Of a DNA stretch of 64,000 nt, positions 7,976 to 15,755 are shown in pieces; position 1 is the stretch's first letter, and each line of letters begins with the position of its first letter. A program made the translations under genes and the position numbers. The notes beneath the pieces were generated by a model, which saw only the letters and a program-made list of their open reading frames with translations, made no database searches and was not told where the DNA came from. This stretch comes from Anaeromyxobacter diazotrophicus (lineage in GTDB: Bacteria > Myxococcota > Myxococcia > Myxococcales > Anaeromyxobacteraceae): assembly GCF_013340205.1 (NCBI RefSeq), contig NZ_BJTG01000010.1, positions 1-64,000 of the forward strand, given 5' to 3'.

Positions 7976-9577
7976 TTGTCGGCCGTCCTCACCCCCAGCG
8001 AACGCGCCCTGCTGCGGTTGCCCCCTCACCTCCGGCGCTACGTGGTGCCACAGGACTACGAGGCCTACACGCCCCGCGACCAGGCGGTGTGGCGCTGCGT
8101 CCTGCGGCGCCTCGTCCGCCACCTCGCCACGCGCGCCCACCCCGCCTACCTGCGCGGGCTCGAGGCGACGGGGATCGGGACCGAGCGCATCCCGAGCATG
8201 GACGAGATGAATGACAAGCTCGCTCAGCTCGGCTGGGCGGCGGTGAGCGTGCGCGGCTTCATCCCGCCGGCGGTCTTCACCGAGCTGCAGGCGATGCGGG
8301 TGCTCGCCATCGCCGGCGACATCCGCACCCACGAGCACCTCGAGTACACCCCGGCCCCGGACATCGTGCACGAGAGCGCCGGCCACGCCCCCATCCTGGC
8401 CGACGCCGACTACGCCGCCTTCCTGCAGCGGGCGGGCGAGATCGGCTTCCGGGCCATCGCCTCCGCCGAGGACCAGGAGGTGTACGAGGCGATCCGGGCC
8501 CTCTCCATCGTGAAGGAGGACCCCGCCGCCTCGCCGGAGGAGGTGGCGGCCGCCGATCGCCGCCTGGCCGAGGCGACCGCCGCGCGCCGCTACGTCTCCG
8601 AGGCGACCCGCGCCTCGCGCCTCTACTGGTGGACCGCGGAGTACGGGCTGGTCGGGAGCCTCTCCGCGCCGCGCATCTACGGCGCCGGGCTGCTCAGCTC
8701 CATCGGCGAGAGCACCCACTGCTTCTCGCCCGAGGTCGAGAAGCGGCCCCTCTCCGCCGACGCCGCCGAGGTGGACTACGACATCACGCGCATGCAGCCG
8801 CAGCTCTTCGTGGCCGAGGAGCTGGCGCAGCTGTCCGAGGTGGTGGGCGATCTCGCCCGGACCCTCTCCTTCCGGCGCGGCGGCGACCTCGGCCTGCGCG
8901 AGGCGCGGCGGGCGCGGACGGTGAACCACCTCGTCCTCGCCGACGGGACGGCGGTGACGGGGGTGGTGGAGGAGCTCGTGGAGGGCCCACGCCCGGCCGG
9001 CCCGGAGCTCGCCACCGCGCTGGCGGTGGTGCGCGGGCCGACGCTGCTGTCGCGCGAGGGCAAGGCGCTCGGCGCCCCCGGGCCGCTGCCCGCGGTGCTG
9101 GCCTTCGGCGGCGCGCGGGTCCCGGCCCAGGGCTCCTTCTGCCTCTCCTTCGCGACCGGCCTGGCCCTCTCCGGCCGGATCGCGGAGGGCGTGGCGAGCG
9201 AGCTGCGCGCGACGCTGGGCGGGCGGGAGCTGCCCGTCCCCTCGCGCGCGCTCCTCCTCGCCAGCCCCGCCGTCCCCTCGGTGGCGGGGGGCCCGGGGGA
9301 TCCCGGGGTCTGGGACTGGCACTTCGGCGCCCCGGTGAGGGACGAGGACGGCGAGGCGCGCGCACGCGCCCACCGCGCCGGTGCGCTCGCGCCCGAGCTG
9401 GCCGGGCTCTACCGCGCCGTCCGCGCCCTGCGCGAGGGCGGCCGTGCCGGAGCGGCGGCGGTGGCGGAGCTGGCGCGCGCCGCACGCCGGTTCCCGGACG
9501 AGTGGCTGCTCCAGGCCGAGCTGGCCGAGCTCGCCGGCGGCGAGCCCCAGCCCGCGCGCGGCGCCGCGGCGCCGTGA
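7976..9577 (+). CDS. Aromatic amino acid hydroxylase (phenylalanine-4-hydroxylase-like)
   Basis: The product is 533 residues. It belongs to the pterin-dependent hydroxylases that use iron and tetrahydrobiopterin to hydroxylate Phe, Tyr or Trp. The iron ligands are His132 and His137 in PDIVHESAGHAPIL and Glu222 in WWTAEYGLVG; GAGLLSSIGES matches the substrate-binding loop. The start is a TTG at 7976, chosen because GGAGG at 7964-7968 lies seven bases upstream and the similarity begins there; no ATG or GTG fits. The catalytic part ends near residue 300. About 230 further residues (beta-rich, then helical) form a C-terminal extension absent from the roughly 270-residue bacterial PhhA type. It lies 94 bp after kbl. 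Confidence 0.88.
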   Translation: MSAVLTPSERALLRLPPHLRRYVVPQDYEAYTPRDQAVWRCVLRRLVRHLATRAHPAYLRGLEATGIGTERIPSMDEMNDKLAQLGWAAVSVRGFIPPAVFTELQAMRVLAIAGDIRTHEHLEYTPAPDIVHESAGHAPILADADYAAFLQRAGEIGFRAIASAEDQEVYEAIRALSIVKEDPAASPEEVAAADRRLAEATAARRYVSEATRASRLYWWTAEYGLVGSLSAPRIYGAGLLSSIGESTHCFSPEVEKRPLSADAAEVDYDITRMQPQLFVAEELAQLSEVVGDLARTLSFRRGGDLGLREARRARTVNHLVLADGTAVTGVVEELVEGPRPAGPELATALAVVRGPTLLSREGKALGAPGPLPAVLAFGGARVPAQGSFCLSFATGLALSGRIAEGVASELRATLGGRELPVPSRALLLASPAVPSVAGGPGDPGVWDWHFGAPVRDEDGEARARAHRAGALAPELAGLYRAVRALREGGRAGAAAVAELARAARRFPDEWLLQAELAELAGGEPQPARGAAAP

Positions 9578-9593
9578 CCCGAGCCGGGGAGCG

Positions 9594-10268
9594 CTAGGGG
9601 CCGCCCGCGCCGGGCGGCGCGGCGCGCAGCGCGAGGAGCGCCTCGAAGCTGCGCTCGCCGCGGCGCGCCAGCGCCTCTCGCAGGCGCCCGAGCTCGTCGC
9701 GGCGCGCCGCCGCCGCCGGATCGCCGAGCTCCGTCGCCAGCCGCCCGAGCGCCTCGTCCACCAGCGCGCGCAGCCGCGCGAGCCGCTCCGGCCCCATCGG
9801 CTCGGCGGCCAGGAAGGCCACGCCGAGATCGTCCGCCAGGCGCGCGTCCGGGAGGGCGAGCCCGCCGCGCCCGGCGAGGAGCGCCTCCGACAGCGCCCGC
9901 GGCAGGTAGAACCAGCGGTAGAGCCAGGCGAACAGCCCCGGGGCGCGCGCGGGGGAGCCCGCCATCCGCGCCAGCAGGGAGCGCTCCGCCTCCGGCAGCT
10001 CCTCCCAGCGCGGGACCTCCACCTCGCCGGTGGCCGCGTTCCAGGCGAGGAGCCGCGGGCCGGTCGCCTCCCGGAGCGCCGGCACCGCGCGGAGCGGAGC
10101 GCCCGCGCGCGCGGCGCGCTGCGCGAAGGCGTCGCGGAGGCGCGTGAGCGGCGCCAGGCCGCCGGCGGGCTCCAGCACCGGCGCCTCGGCGGGGCAGAGC
10201 GCCTCCCCCGGGACGGGGCCGGCCAGCCCGGCGGCGGCGAGGAGGGCGAGGAGCGCGCGGTGCGCCAT
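9594..10268 (-). CDS. Secreted protein of unknown function
   Basis: The product is 224 residues with an N-terminal signal sequence (MAHRALLALLAAAGLAGPVPG). The mature part is Ala, Arg and Leu rich and mainly helical, with a tryptophan and aromatic patch near the centre (FAWLYRWFYLP). It has no metal-binding or catalytic motif that I can identify. The gene converges on the hydroxylase gene with a 16-bp gap. It sits on the same strand as, and 77 bp after, the ABC-exporter operon, so it may be read from that operon. Confidence 0.6.
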   Translation of the reverse strand: MAHRALLALLAAAGLAGPVPGEALCPAEAPVLEPAGGLAPLTRLRDAFAQRAARAGAPLRAVPALREATGPRLLAWNAATGEVEVPRWEELPEAERSLLARMAGSPARAPGLFAWLYRWFYLPRALSEALLAGRGGLALPDARLADDLGVAFLAAEPMGPERLARLRALVDEALGRLATELGDPAAAARRDELGRLREALARRGERSFEALLALRAAPPGAGGP

Positions 10269-10345
10269 GGACGCAGGGTACGCTCGGCGGCGCCCGCCCG
10301 GCCCGGGGCAAGGTGCCGCGCGGCAGGGCGACGATATCGGCGGCG

Positions 10346-11503
10346 CTAGCCCAGCCGGCGCCGGAAGCGCAGGGTCGCGAGCCCGAGCGTCGCCACGCCG
10401 TACACCGCCAGCGCGGCGAGCTGCGGAGCGAGGTCGGCGAAGCCGGCGCCGCGCAGGAGCACCCCGCGCACCAGCTCGGCGTAGAAGCGGAGCGGGTTGA
10501 GCCAGGTGCCGGCCTGCAGCCAGGCCGGCATGGCGCGGATGGGCGTCATGATCCCGGAGAGGAGCACCGCCGGGAGGACGAAGAGGAACCCGCCCAGGAA
10601 GCTCTGCTGCTGGTTGGCGGAGACGGTGGAGATGAAGAGGCCCACCCCCAGCGTCGAGCAGAGGTAGAGGACCGTGCCGAACCCCAGCGCCGCGAGCGGC
10701 CCGCGCAGCGGCACCGCGAAGATCCAGGTCATGGCGGTCACGACCAGGAGCACGTCGAACAGCCCGATGAACACGAACGGCGTCATCTTCCCGAGGAGCA
10801 GGACGAGCGGCTTCACCGGGGTGACGAGCACCTGCTCCAGCGTCCCCATCTCGCGCTCGCGCGACAGGCCCATGGCGGTCACGATGGTGGTCACGATGAC
10901 GAGCAGCATGGCCAGGATGCCGGGCACCATGTAGACGGCCGTCTTCAGGCGCGGGTTGTAGAGCACGCGCGGCGACACCGACAGCTCGGGGAGCGCCGCC
11001 TGACCTCGCGCCGCGAGGCGCTCCTTCGCCAGCGCCTGCGCGCGCCCGGCGAAGAAGCGCCCCGCCGCGCTGAGGGTCGCGCCCGCCCGGATGGGATCCG
11101 TGCCGTCGATCACCACCTGCAGCCGCGCGGCCCGGCCCGCCGCGAGATCGCCGCCGAACCCTGGCGGGATGACCACCGCCGCGGCGGCGCGGTCCTGGTC
11201 GATGAGCCGATCCGCCTCGACGCCGCTCGCGGCGTCCTCGACGCGGCGCAGCGTGCCGTCCGCCAGCAGGCGGCGCAGCTCCTCCCGGCTCTCCGCGCTG
11301 CGGTCGAGGTCGGCCACCGCCGCCGGCACGTGGTCGACGTCGAAGTCGACCGCGAAGCCGAAGAGGATGGTCTGGATGAGCGGCGCGGCGACCAGCATGA
11401 ACATGATGCGCCGGTCGCGCAGCGTCTGCAGGGCCTCCTTGCGCACCACCGCCCGGTACTGGACGAGGGCGGTGCCGCGGCCGCCGGCGCGCGCGGGCGT
11501 CAC
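10346..11503 (-). CDS. ABC-2 type permease (second permease of exporter)
   Basis: The product is 385 residues. The order is one N-terminal membrane helix (about residues 30-50), a large periplasmic loop of about 150 residues, then five or six helices toward the C-terminus. This is the ABC-2 permease layout of the YbhR/YbhS type. The motif EREMGTLEQVLVTPVKP, the cytosolic coupling segment of this family, is present. The GTG start at 11503 overlaps the stop of the preceding permease as GTGA, so the two should be translationally coupled. It is the last gene of a five-gene exporter operon. Confidence 0.9.
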   Translation of the reverse strand: MTPARAGGRGTALVQYRAVVRKEALQTLRDRRIMFMLVAAPLIQTILFGFAVDFDVDHVPAAVADLDRSAESREELRRLLADGTLRRVEDAASGVEADRLIDQDRAAAAVVIPPGFGGDLAAGRAARLQVVIDGTDPIRAGATLSAAGRFFAGRAQALAKERLAARGQAALPELSVSPRVLYNPRLKTAVYMVPGILAMLLVIVTTIVTAMGLSREREMGTLEQVLVTPVKPLVLLLGKMTPFVFIGLFDVLLVVTAMTWIFAVPLRGPLAALGFGTVLYLCSTLGVGLFISTVSANQQQSFLGGFLFVLPAVLLSGIMTPIRAMPAWLQAGTWLNPLRFYAELVRGVLLRGAGFADLAPQLAALAVYGVATLGLATLRFRRRLG

Positions 11504-12633
11504 GCCACCCTCCGCTGGAACCGCGCCGTGGCGAGGGCCAGGATGGCCGCCGCGAAGAGCGCCATCGCCGCGAGGTCCTGCCAGACGAGGCCCACCCCGC
11601 TCCCCTTGAGGAGCACGCCGCGCAGCCCGTGCACGAGGTAGCGCGCCGGCACCACCCGCGAGATGGCCTGCAGCAGGCGCGGCATGTTCTCGATGGGGAA
11701 GAGCGCCCCGGACAGGAGGAGCGAGGGGAGCAAGGACGAGAGCACCCCGGCCTGCGTCGCCACGAGCTGGTTCTTTGCCAGGACCGAGATGAGCAGCCCC
11801 TGCCCCAGCATGCCCACCAGGAAGACGAGGCCGAGCGCGAAGAGCAGGAGGAGGCTCCCGCGGATCGGCACGTCGAAGGCGGTCGCGCCCACCGCCACCA
11901 CCAGGAGCAGCTGCACCAGGCCGAGCGCCAGGTAGGGCAGCAGCTTCCCCAGGATGATGTCGAAGCGCCCCACCGGCGAGGCGAAGAGCTGCTCCATCGA
12001 GCCGCGCTCCCACTCGCCCGCCACGGTGAGCGCGGTGAGGAGGACCGCCCCGATGGCCATGAGGTAGGCGGTGAGTCCCGGGACGAGGAACAGCGCGGAG
12101 CGCGCCTCGGGGTTGTAGCGCGTGAAGGTGCGCGCCTCGAGGGGGCGGACGGCGGCGGCCCCTCCGCGCGGGGCGAGGCGCAGGCTCTCGGCGGCGGCGA
12201 TGGCGTCCGCCTTCTGCAGGATCTGGTTCGCGGTGCTGGCGTCGGCGCCGTCGACGAGGAGCTCGGCCCGGCCCGCGTCGCCGCGCGCCAGATCGCGCCC
12301 GTACCTGGGCCGGATGACCAGCGCCGCCTGGGCCGCGCCGCGCCGGAAGAGCCGCTCCACCTCCTCGGGCCCGGCCTCGCGCACGACCTCGAACTCGTTC
12401 GCGCGCGCGAAGGCGTCGACGAGGGCGCGCGAGGCCTCGCTGCGGTCCGCGTCGGCGACGGCGAGCGGGATGCGATCGAGGTCGAAGGAGACGCCGTAGC
12501 CGAAGAGGAGCACCAGCACCACCGGCATCACCAGCGCCAGGTAGAGCGTGCGCGGGTCGCGCTGGATGTGGAGGACCTCCTTCGCCGCCATGGCCCCCAC
12601 GCGGACGGCGAAGCGTCGCGGGCGCTCGGTCAC
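11500..12633 (-). CDS. ABC-2 type permease (first permease of exporter)
   Basis: The product is 377 residues, homologous in layout to the next permease in the operon: an N-terminal helix, a long extracytoplasmic loop (about residues 50-175), then a helical bundle with EWERGSMEQLFASPVGR as the coupling segment. Two different permeases in one operon point to a heterodimeric channel, as in E. coli YbhS/YbhR. GTG at 12633 overlaps the stop of the upstream ATPase gene by GTGA. Confidence 0.9.
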   Translation of the reverse strand: MTERPRRFAVRVGAMAAKEVLHIQRDPRTLYLALVMPVVLVLLFGYGVSFDLDRIPLAVADADRSEASRALVDAFARANEFEVVREAGPEEVERLFRRGAAQAALVIRPRYGRDLARGDAGRAELLVDGADASTANQILQKADAIAAAESLRLAPRGGAAAVRPLEARTFTRYNPEARSALFLVPGLTAYLMAIGAVLLTALTVAGEWERGSMEQLFASPVGRFDIILGKLLPYLALGLVQLLLVVAVGATAFDVPIRGSLLLLFALGLVFLVGMLGQGLLISVLAKNQLVATQAGVLSSLLPSLLLSGALFPIENMPRLLQAISRVVPARYLVHGLRGVLLKGSGVGLVWQDLAAMALFAAAILALATARFQRRVA

Positions 12634-13592
12634 GGCGCCGCCCCCGCCGGCTCGGCGCCGGCGCCCTGCCCCACCACCGCCAGGAAGACGTCCTCCAGCG
12701 AGGCCTCCCCCTCCTCGAGCTGCACCTCGGCGGCGCCGGCGCTGGAGAGGGCCGCGGCCACCCGCGGCGCGTCCCAGGCCGCGGGCTCGACGCGCACGTG
12801 CAGCCCGGCGCCGAACGGCTCCACCCCGAGGATCCCGCCCTGCCCGCGCAGGGCGCCCGCCGCCCGCGCCAGGCCGCGGCCGCGTACCAGCAGCACCCGC
12901 CCCGGCACCCAGGTGCGCTTGAGCGCGCCCGGCGTGTCGAGCGCCACCAGCCGCCCGTCGACCATGAGGCCGATCCGCCGGCAGTACTCGGCCTCGTCGA
13001 GGTAGTGGGTGGTGACGAAGATGGTGGTGCCCGCGCGGGAGAGCTCGCGGATGAGCCGCCAGAAGGCGCGGCGCGCCACCGGGTCCACCCCGGCGGTGGG
13101 CTCGTCGAGGAAGAGCACCTCGGGCCGGTGCAGGATGGCGCAGCCGAGCGCCAGGCGCTGGCGGACGCCGCCCGGGAGGGAGCCCGTCACCGCGCTCTCC
13201 AGGGCGCGGAGGTCCGTGAGCCGCAGCACCTCGTCCGCGCGGTCGCGCAGCCCGCCCCCGGAGAGGCCGTACGCGCCGCCGAAGAAGAGCAGGTTCTCCC
13301 GCACCGGGAGATCGAGGTAGAGCGAGAACTTCTGCGACATGTAGCCGATGGCGGCCTTCACCGCGTCGGGCGCCCGGCCGACGTCGTGGCCCGCCACGCG
13401 CGCCTCGCCGGCGGTCGGGGCGAGGAGCCCCGTCAGCATGCGGATGGTGGTCGACTTCCCCGCGCCGTTCGCGCCCAGGTAGCCGAAGATCTCCCCCCGC
13501 GGCACCTCGAAGCTCACCCGGTCCACGGCCGTGAACGCGCCGAAGCGGCGGGTGAGCCCGGCCGCGACGATGCTCGGCTCCGGGCCGCTCAC
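12630..13592 (-). CDS. ABC transporter ATP-binding protein B (intact H-loop, altered signature)
   Basis: The product is 320 residues. Walker A is GANGAGKST, the Q-loop is in YMSQKFSLY, Walker B is VLFLDEPTAGVDP, and the H-loop histidine is intact in VTTHYLDEAEYC. The signature normally reading LSGGQ is changed to LPGGV. The C-terminal 90 residues form the small regulatory domain seen in ABC-2 ATPases. GTG at 13592 overlaps the stop of ATPase A by GTGA. With its partner it matches the two halves of E. coli YbhF, which are fused there and separate here. Confidence 0.92.
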   Translation of the reverse strand: MSGPEPSIVAAGLTRRFGAFTAVDRVSFEVPRGEIFGYLGANGAGKSTTIRMLTGLLAPTAGEARVAGHDVGRAPDAVKAAIGYMSQKFSLYLDLPVRENLLFFGGAYGLSGGGLRDRADEVLRLTDLRALESAVTGSLPGGVRQRLALGCAILHRPEVLFLDEPTAGVDPVARRAFWRLIRELSRAGTTIFVTTHYLDEAEYCRRIGLMVDGRLVALDTPGALKRTWVPGRVLLVRGRGLARAAGALRGQGGILGVEPFGAGLHVRVEPAAWDAPRVAAALSSAGAAEVQLEEGEASLEDVFLAVVGQGAGAEPAGAAP

Positions 13593-14515
13593 GCGGCGCC
13601 CTCCCGCCGGAGCCGCGACAGGAAGAGGTCCTCGAAGGCGGGCGTCACCCGGCGCAGCCCGGCCCCGAGCGGCGCCAGCGCGGCCTGCACCGGCCCCGCC
13701 CCTCCCGGCGCGACGTCGATGCGCAGCCGGGAGCCGGCGGGCGAGGCGGCGCGCACCTCCGGCCGCGCCGCCAGCGCCGCCTCCACCGCCTCGCGATCGC
13801 CGCCCGCGACCTCGTACGCCTCCTCCTCCAGCCCGTCGAGGAGCGCCCGCGGCGCCCCCTCCAGCAGGAGCCTCCCGGCGTGGACGAGCCCCACCCGGCT
13901 GCACCGCTCCGCCTCGTCCATGTAGGGCGTCGAGACGAGGACCGTCATCCCGCCCTCGACGAACTGGTGGAGGAGCGCCCACAGCTCGCGGCGGGAGACC
14001 GGGTCGACGCCGTTCGTGGGCTCGTCGAGGAGCAGCACCCGGGGCTCGTGCAGGAGCGCACACGCCAGCGCCAGCTTCTTGTACATGCCGCCCGAGAGCG
14101 CGTCGGCCCGGCGGCCGGTGAAGCGATCGAGCCGGGTGATGGCGAGGAGCCGGGCCGCCCGCTCCTCGAACGTCCGCCGCGGCAGGACGTACAGCCGCGA
14201 GAAGAAGCGCAGGTTCTCCGCCACGGTGAGGTCGCGGTAGAGGCTGTACTGCTGCGGCATGAGCCCGAGCGCCTCGCGCACCTCGGCGCCGCCCCGGCGC
14301 GGGTCCTTCCCGAGCACGCGCGCCTCGCCCGCGTCGAGCGCCAGCAGCCCGGCCAGCGCGCGGAGGGCCGTGGTCTTGCCCGCGCCGTCCGGCCCCACGA
14401 GCCCGTACAGCTCGCCCGGCGCCACCGCGAAGGAGAGCCCCCGCAGCGCCTCGGTCGCGCCGAAGCGCTTCGCGAGCCCGCGCGCCTCCAGCGCGGCCGC
14501 GGGCGCGGCCGTCAC
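13589..14515 (-). CDS. ABC transporter ATP-binding protein A (H-loop histidine replaced)
   Basis: The product is 308 residues. Walker A is GPDGAGKTT, the Q-loop is in LMPQQYSLY, the signature is LSGGM and Walker B is LLLDEPTNGVDP. The H-loop reads VSTPYMDEAE, so proline stands where the catalytic histidine normally is. An intact signature with a missing H-loop complements ATPase B, which has the opposite pattern. GTG at 14515 overlaps the stop of the HlyD gene by GTGA. Confidence 0.92.
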   Translation of the reverse strand: MTAAPAAALEARGLAKRFGATEALRGLSFAVAPGELYGLVGPDGAGKTTALRALAGLLALDAGEARVLGKDPRRGGAEVREALGLMPQQYSLYRDLTVAENLRFFSRLYVLPRRTFEERAARLLAITRLDRFTGRRADALSGGMYKKLALACALLHEPRVLLLDEPTNGVDPVSRRELWALLHQFVEGGMTVLVSTPYMDEAERCSRVGLVHAGRLLLEGAPRALLDGLEEEAYEVAGGDREAVEAALAARPEVRAASPAGSRLRIDVAPGGAGPVQAALAPLGAGLRRVTPAFEDLFLSRLRREGAA

Positions 14516-15555
14516 GAGCGGTCCCCCGCCGGGAGGAAGACCTGCACCGGCATGCCGGGCCGGAGCTTCCCCTGCGGGTTCTGCACGTACACCTCCACCG
14601 GGTAGACGAGCCGGTCGCGGTCGGTCCTGGTCTGGATGTTGCGCGGCGTGAACTCGGCCTGGAGCGCCACGGTGCGGACCACGCCCTCGAACCGCTCTCC
14701 GGGCCAGGCGTCCGCCACCACGGTGGCGCGGCCGCCGAGGCGCGCGGCCGCGAGCTCCGCGTTCGGCAGGTAGAAGGTGGCCTTCACCTCGGTCAGCTCG
14801 ACGAGGCGCACCAGGAGCTGGCCGGCCTGCACGAGCTCGCCCGGCTCGTGCGGCAGGTCGTCCACCACCGCGTCGCGAGGGGCGCGCACCTGGCACTCGT
14901 CCACGAGGAGCCGCGCCCGGGAGGCGGTCGCCTCGGCCGCCTTGAGCTGGGCCTCCGCCGCGACCGCCTGCGCGCCGGAGGCCCGGATGGCGACCACCGC
15001 CGCCGCCGCCTGCTGCTCGGTGGCGCGCGCCTGCGCCAGCGCGGCGCGCGTCTGCCCCTCGAGCCCCTCGGCGCTGGCGCGCGTCTGGTCGCGGCTCGAG
15101 GTCGGGACGTCCGCCCCGAGCGCCTCGAGGCGGCCGGCCTGCCGCTGCGCCGCGTCGCGCTGCGCCGCCAGCGCCTCGGCCTGCGCCCGCGCCGCGAGCT
15201 GCCCCGCCACCGCCGCCTCGCGCTGCCGCCGCGAGGCCTCGACCGAGGTGCCGGCCGCGGCCGCCTGCGCCCGCGCCGCGGCGAGCCGTGCCTCCGCCTC
15301 GGCGAGCGCCGCCGCCGGGTCGGCGCAGTCGAGGGCGACGAGCAGGTCGCCTCGCTTCACCGCCACGCCCTTCCGCACCCGCTGCTCCAGGATGCGCGCG
15401 CCGACGCGCGAGGCGAGGTCGACGTGGGTGCCTTCGATCTCGCCCGAGCCGCCTGCCGGCGCGCGCGCCTCCGCCGCCTGGAGGTGCAGGCGCCAGGCGA
15501 GGACCGCCGAGAGGACGACGACGAGGGAGACGACGACGAGCGCGATCCGCCGCAT
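14512..15555 (-). CDS. HlyD family periplasmic adaptor
   Basis: The product is 347 residues. A single N-terminal membrane anchor (residues about 3-22) is followed by a lipoyl half-motif (VRKGVAVKRGDLLVALD), a long Ala-rich coiled-coil hairpin of about 140 residues, the second lipoyl half and a beta-barrel domain ending QGKLRPGMPVQVFLP. It would link the ABC permeases to a TolC-type outer-membrane channel, and such a channel is encoded divergently. It is the first gene of the exporter operon and matches YbhG in its position. There is no Shine-Dalgarno sequence before the ATG at 15555, and a sigma-54-like promoter would place the transcript start only about two bases before it. Confidence 0.9.
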   Translation of the reverse strand: MRRIALVVVSLVVVLSAVLAWRLHLQAAEARAPAGGSGEIEGTHVDLASRVGARILEQRVRKGVAVKRGDLLVALDCADPAAALAEAEARLAAARAQAAAAGTSVEASRRQREAAVAGQLAARAQAEALAAQRDAAQRQAGRLEALGADVPTSSRDQTRASAEGLEGQTRAALAQARATEQQAAAAVVAIRASGAQAVAAEAQLKAAEATASRARLLVDECQVRAPRDAVVDDLPHEPGELVQAGQLLVRLVELTEVKATFYLPNAELAAARLGGRATVVADAWPGERFEGVVRTVALQAEFTPRNIQTRTDRDRLVYPVEVYVQNPQGKLRPGMPVQVFLPAGDRS

Positions 15556-15567
15556 GCCGGCGCTCTT

Positions 15568-15583
15568 CGCAAGGGACGTGCCG
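15568..15583 (-). promoter_or_regulatory. Sigma-54-like promoter for the exporter operon
   Basis: On the minus strand the sequence reads CGGCACGTCCCTTGCG. It keeps GGCACG, four bases, then TTGC, so the -24 GG and -12 GC are exactly ten bases apart. Only the flanking T at the start of the consensus differs. Transcription would start near 15557, almost at the hlyD ATG, so the message would be leaderless; that gene has no ribosome-binding site. Confidence 0.45.
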
Positions 15584-15655
15584 GACGCCCGGCGCGAAGT
15601 TGCTCGCCTTTCCGCGGCGCCGCCCCGGGGGGGCCGCCAGGAGATCCGACGACGT

Positions 15656-15671
15656 GTTCGGGTTTCCGAAC
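15656..15671. promoter_or_regulatory. Dyad between divergent operons, possible activator site
   Basis: GTTCGG-GTTT-CCGAAC is a perfect 6-bp inverted repeat with a four-base spacer. Its centre is about 105 bp upstream of the predicted exporter transcript start and about 87 bp upstream of the predicted tolC transcript start. That is where enhancer-binding proteins of the NtrC family usually bind. The NtrC-type gene three genes downstream is the obvious candidate to bind it. Confidence 0.4.
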
Positions 15672-15724
15672 GGCCCCGCGCGGTACGAGCCCGCGAAGCC
15701 AGCGCCATCGCTGCCGCCGTGGGT

Positions 15725-15740
15725 CGGCACCGTCCTTGCT
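15725..15740 (+). promoter_or_regulatory. Sigma-54-like promoter for the tolC operon
   Basis: The sequence CGGCACCGTCCTTGCT keeps GGCAC, five bases, then TTGCT, with GG and GC ten bases apart. Predicted transcription starts near 15751, five bases before the ATG at 15756. No Shine-Dalgarno sequence precedes that ATG, which fits a near-leaderless message. Confidence 0.45.
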
Positions 15741-15755
15741 CTCCGCCCTCTCGCC

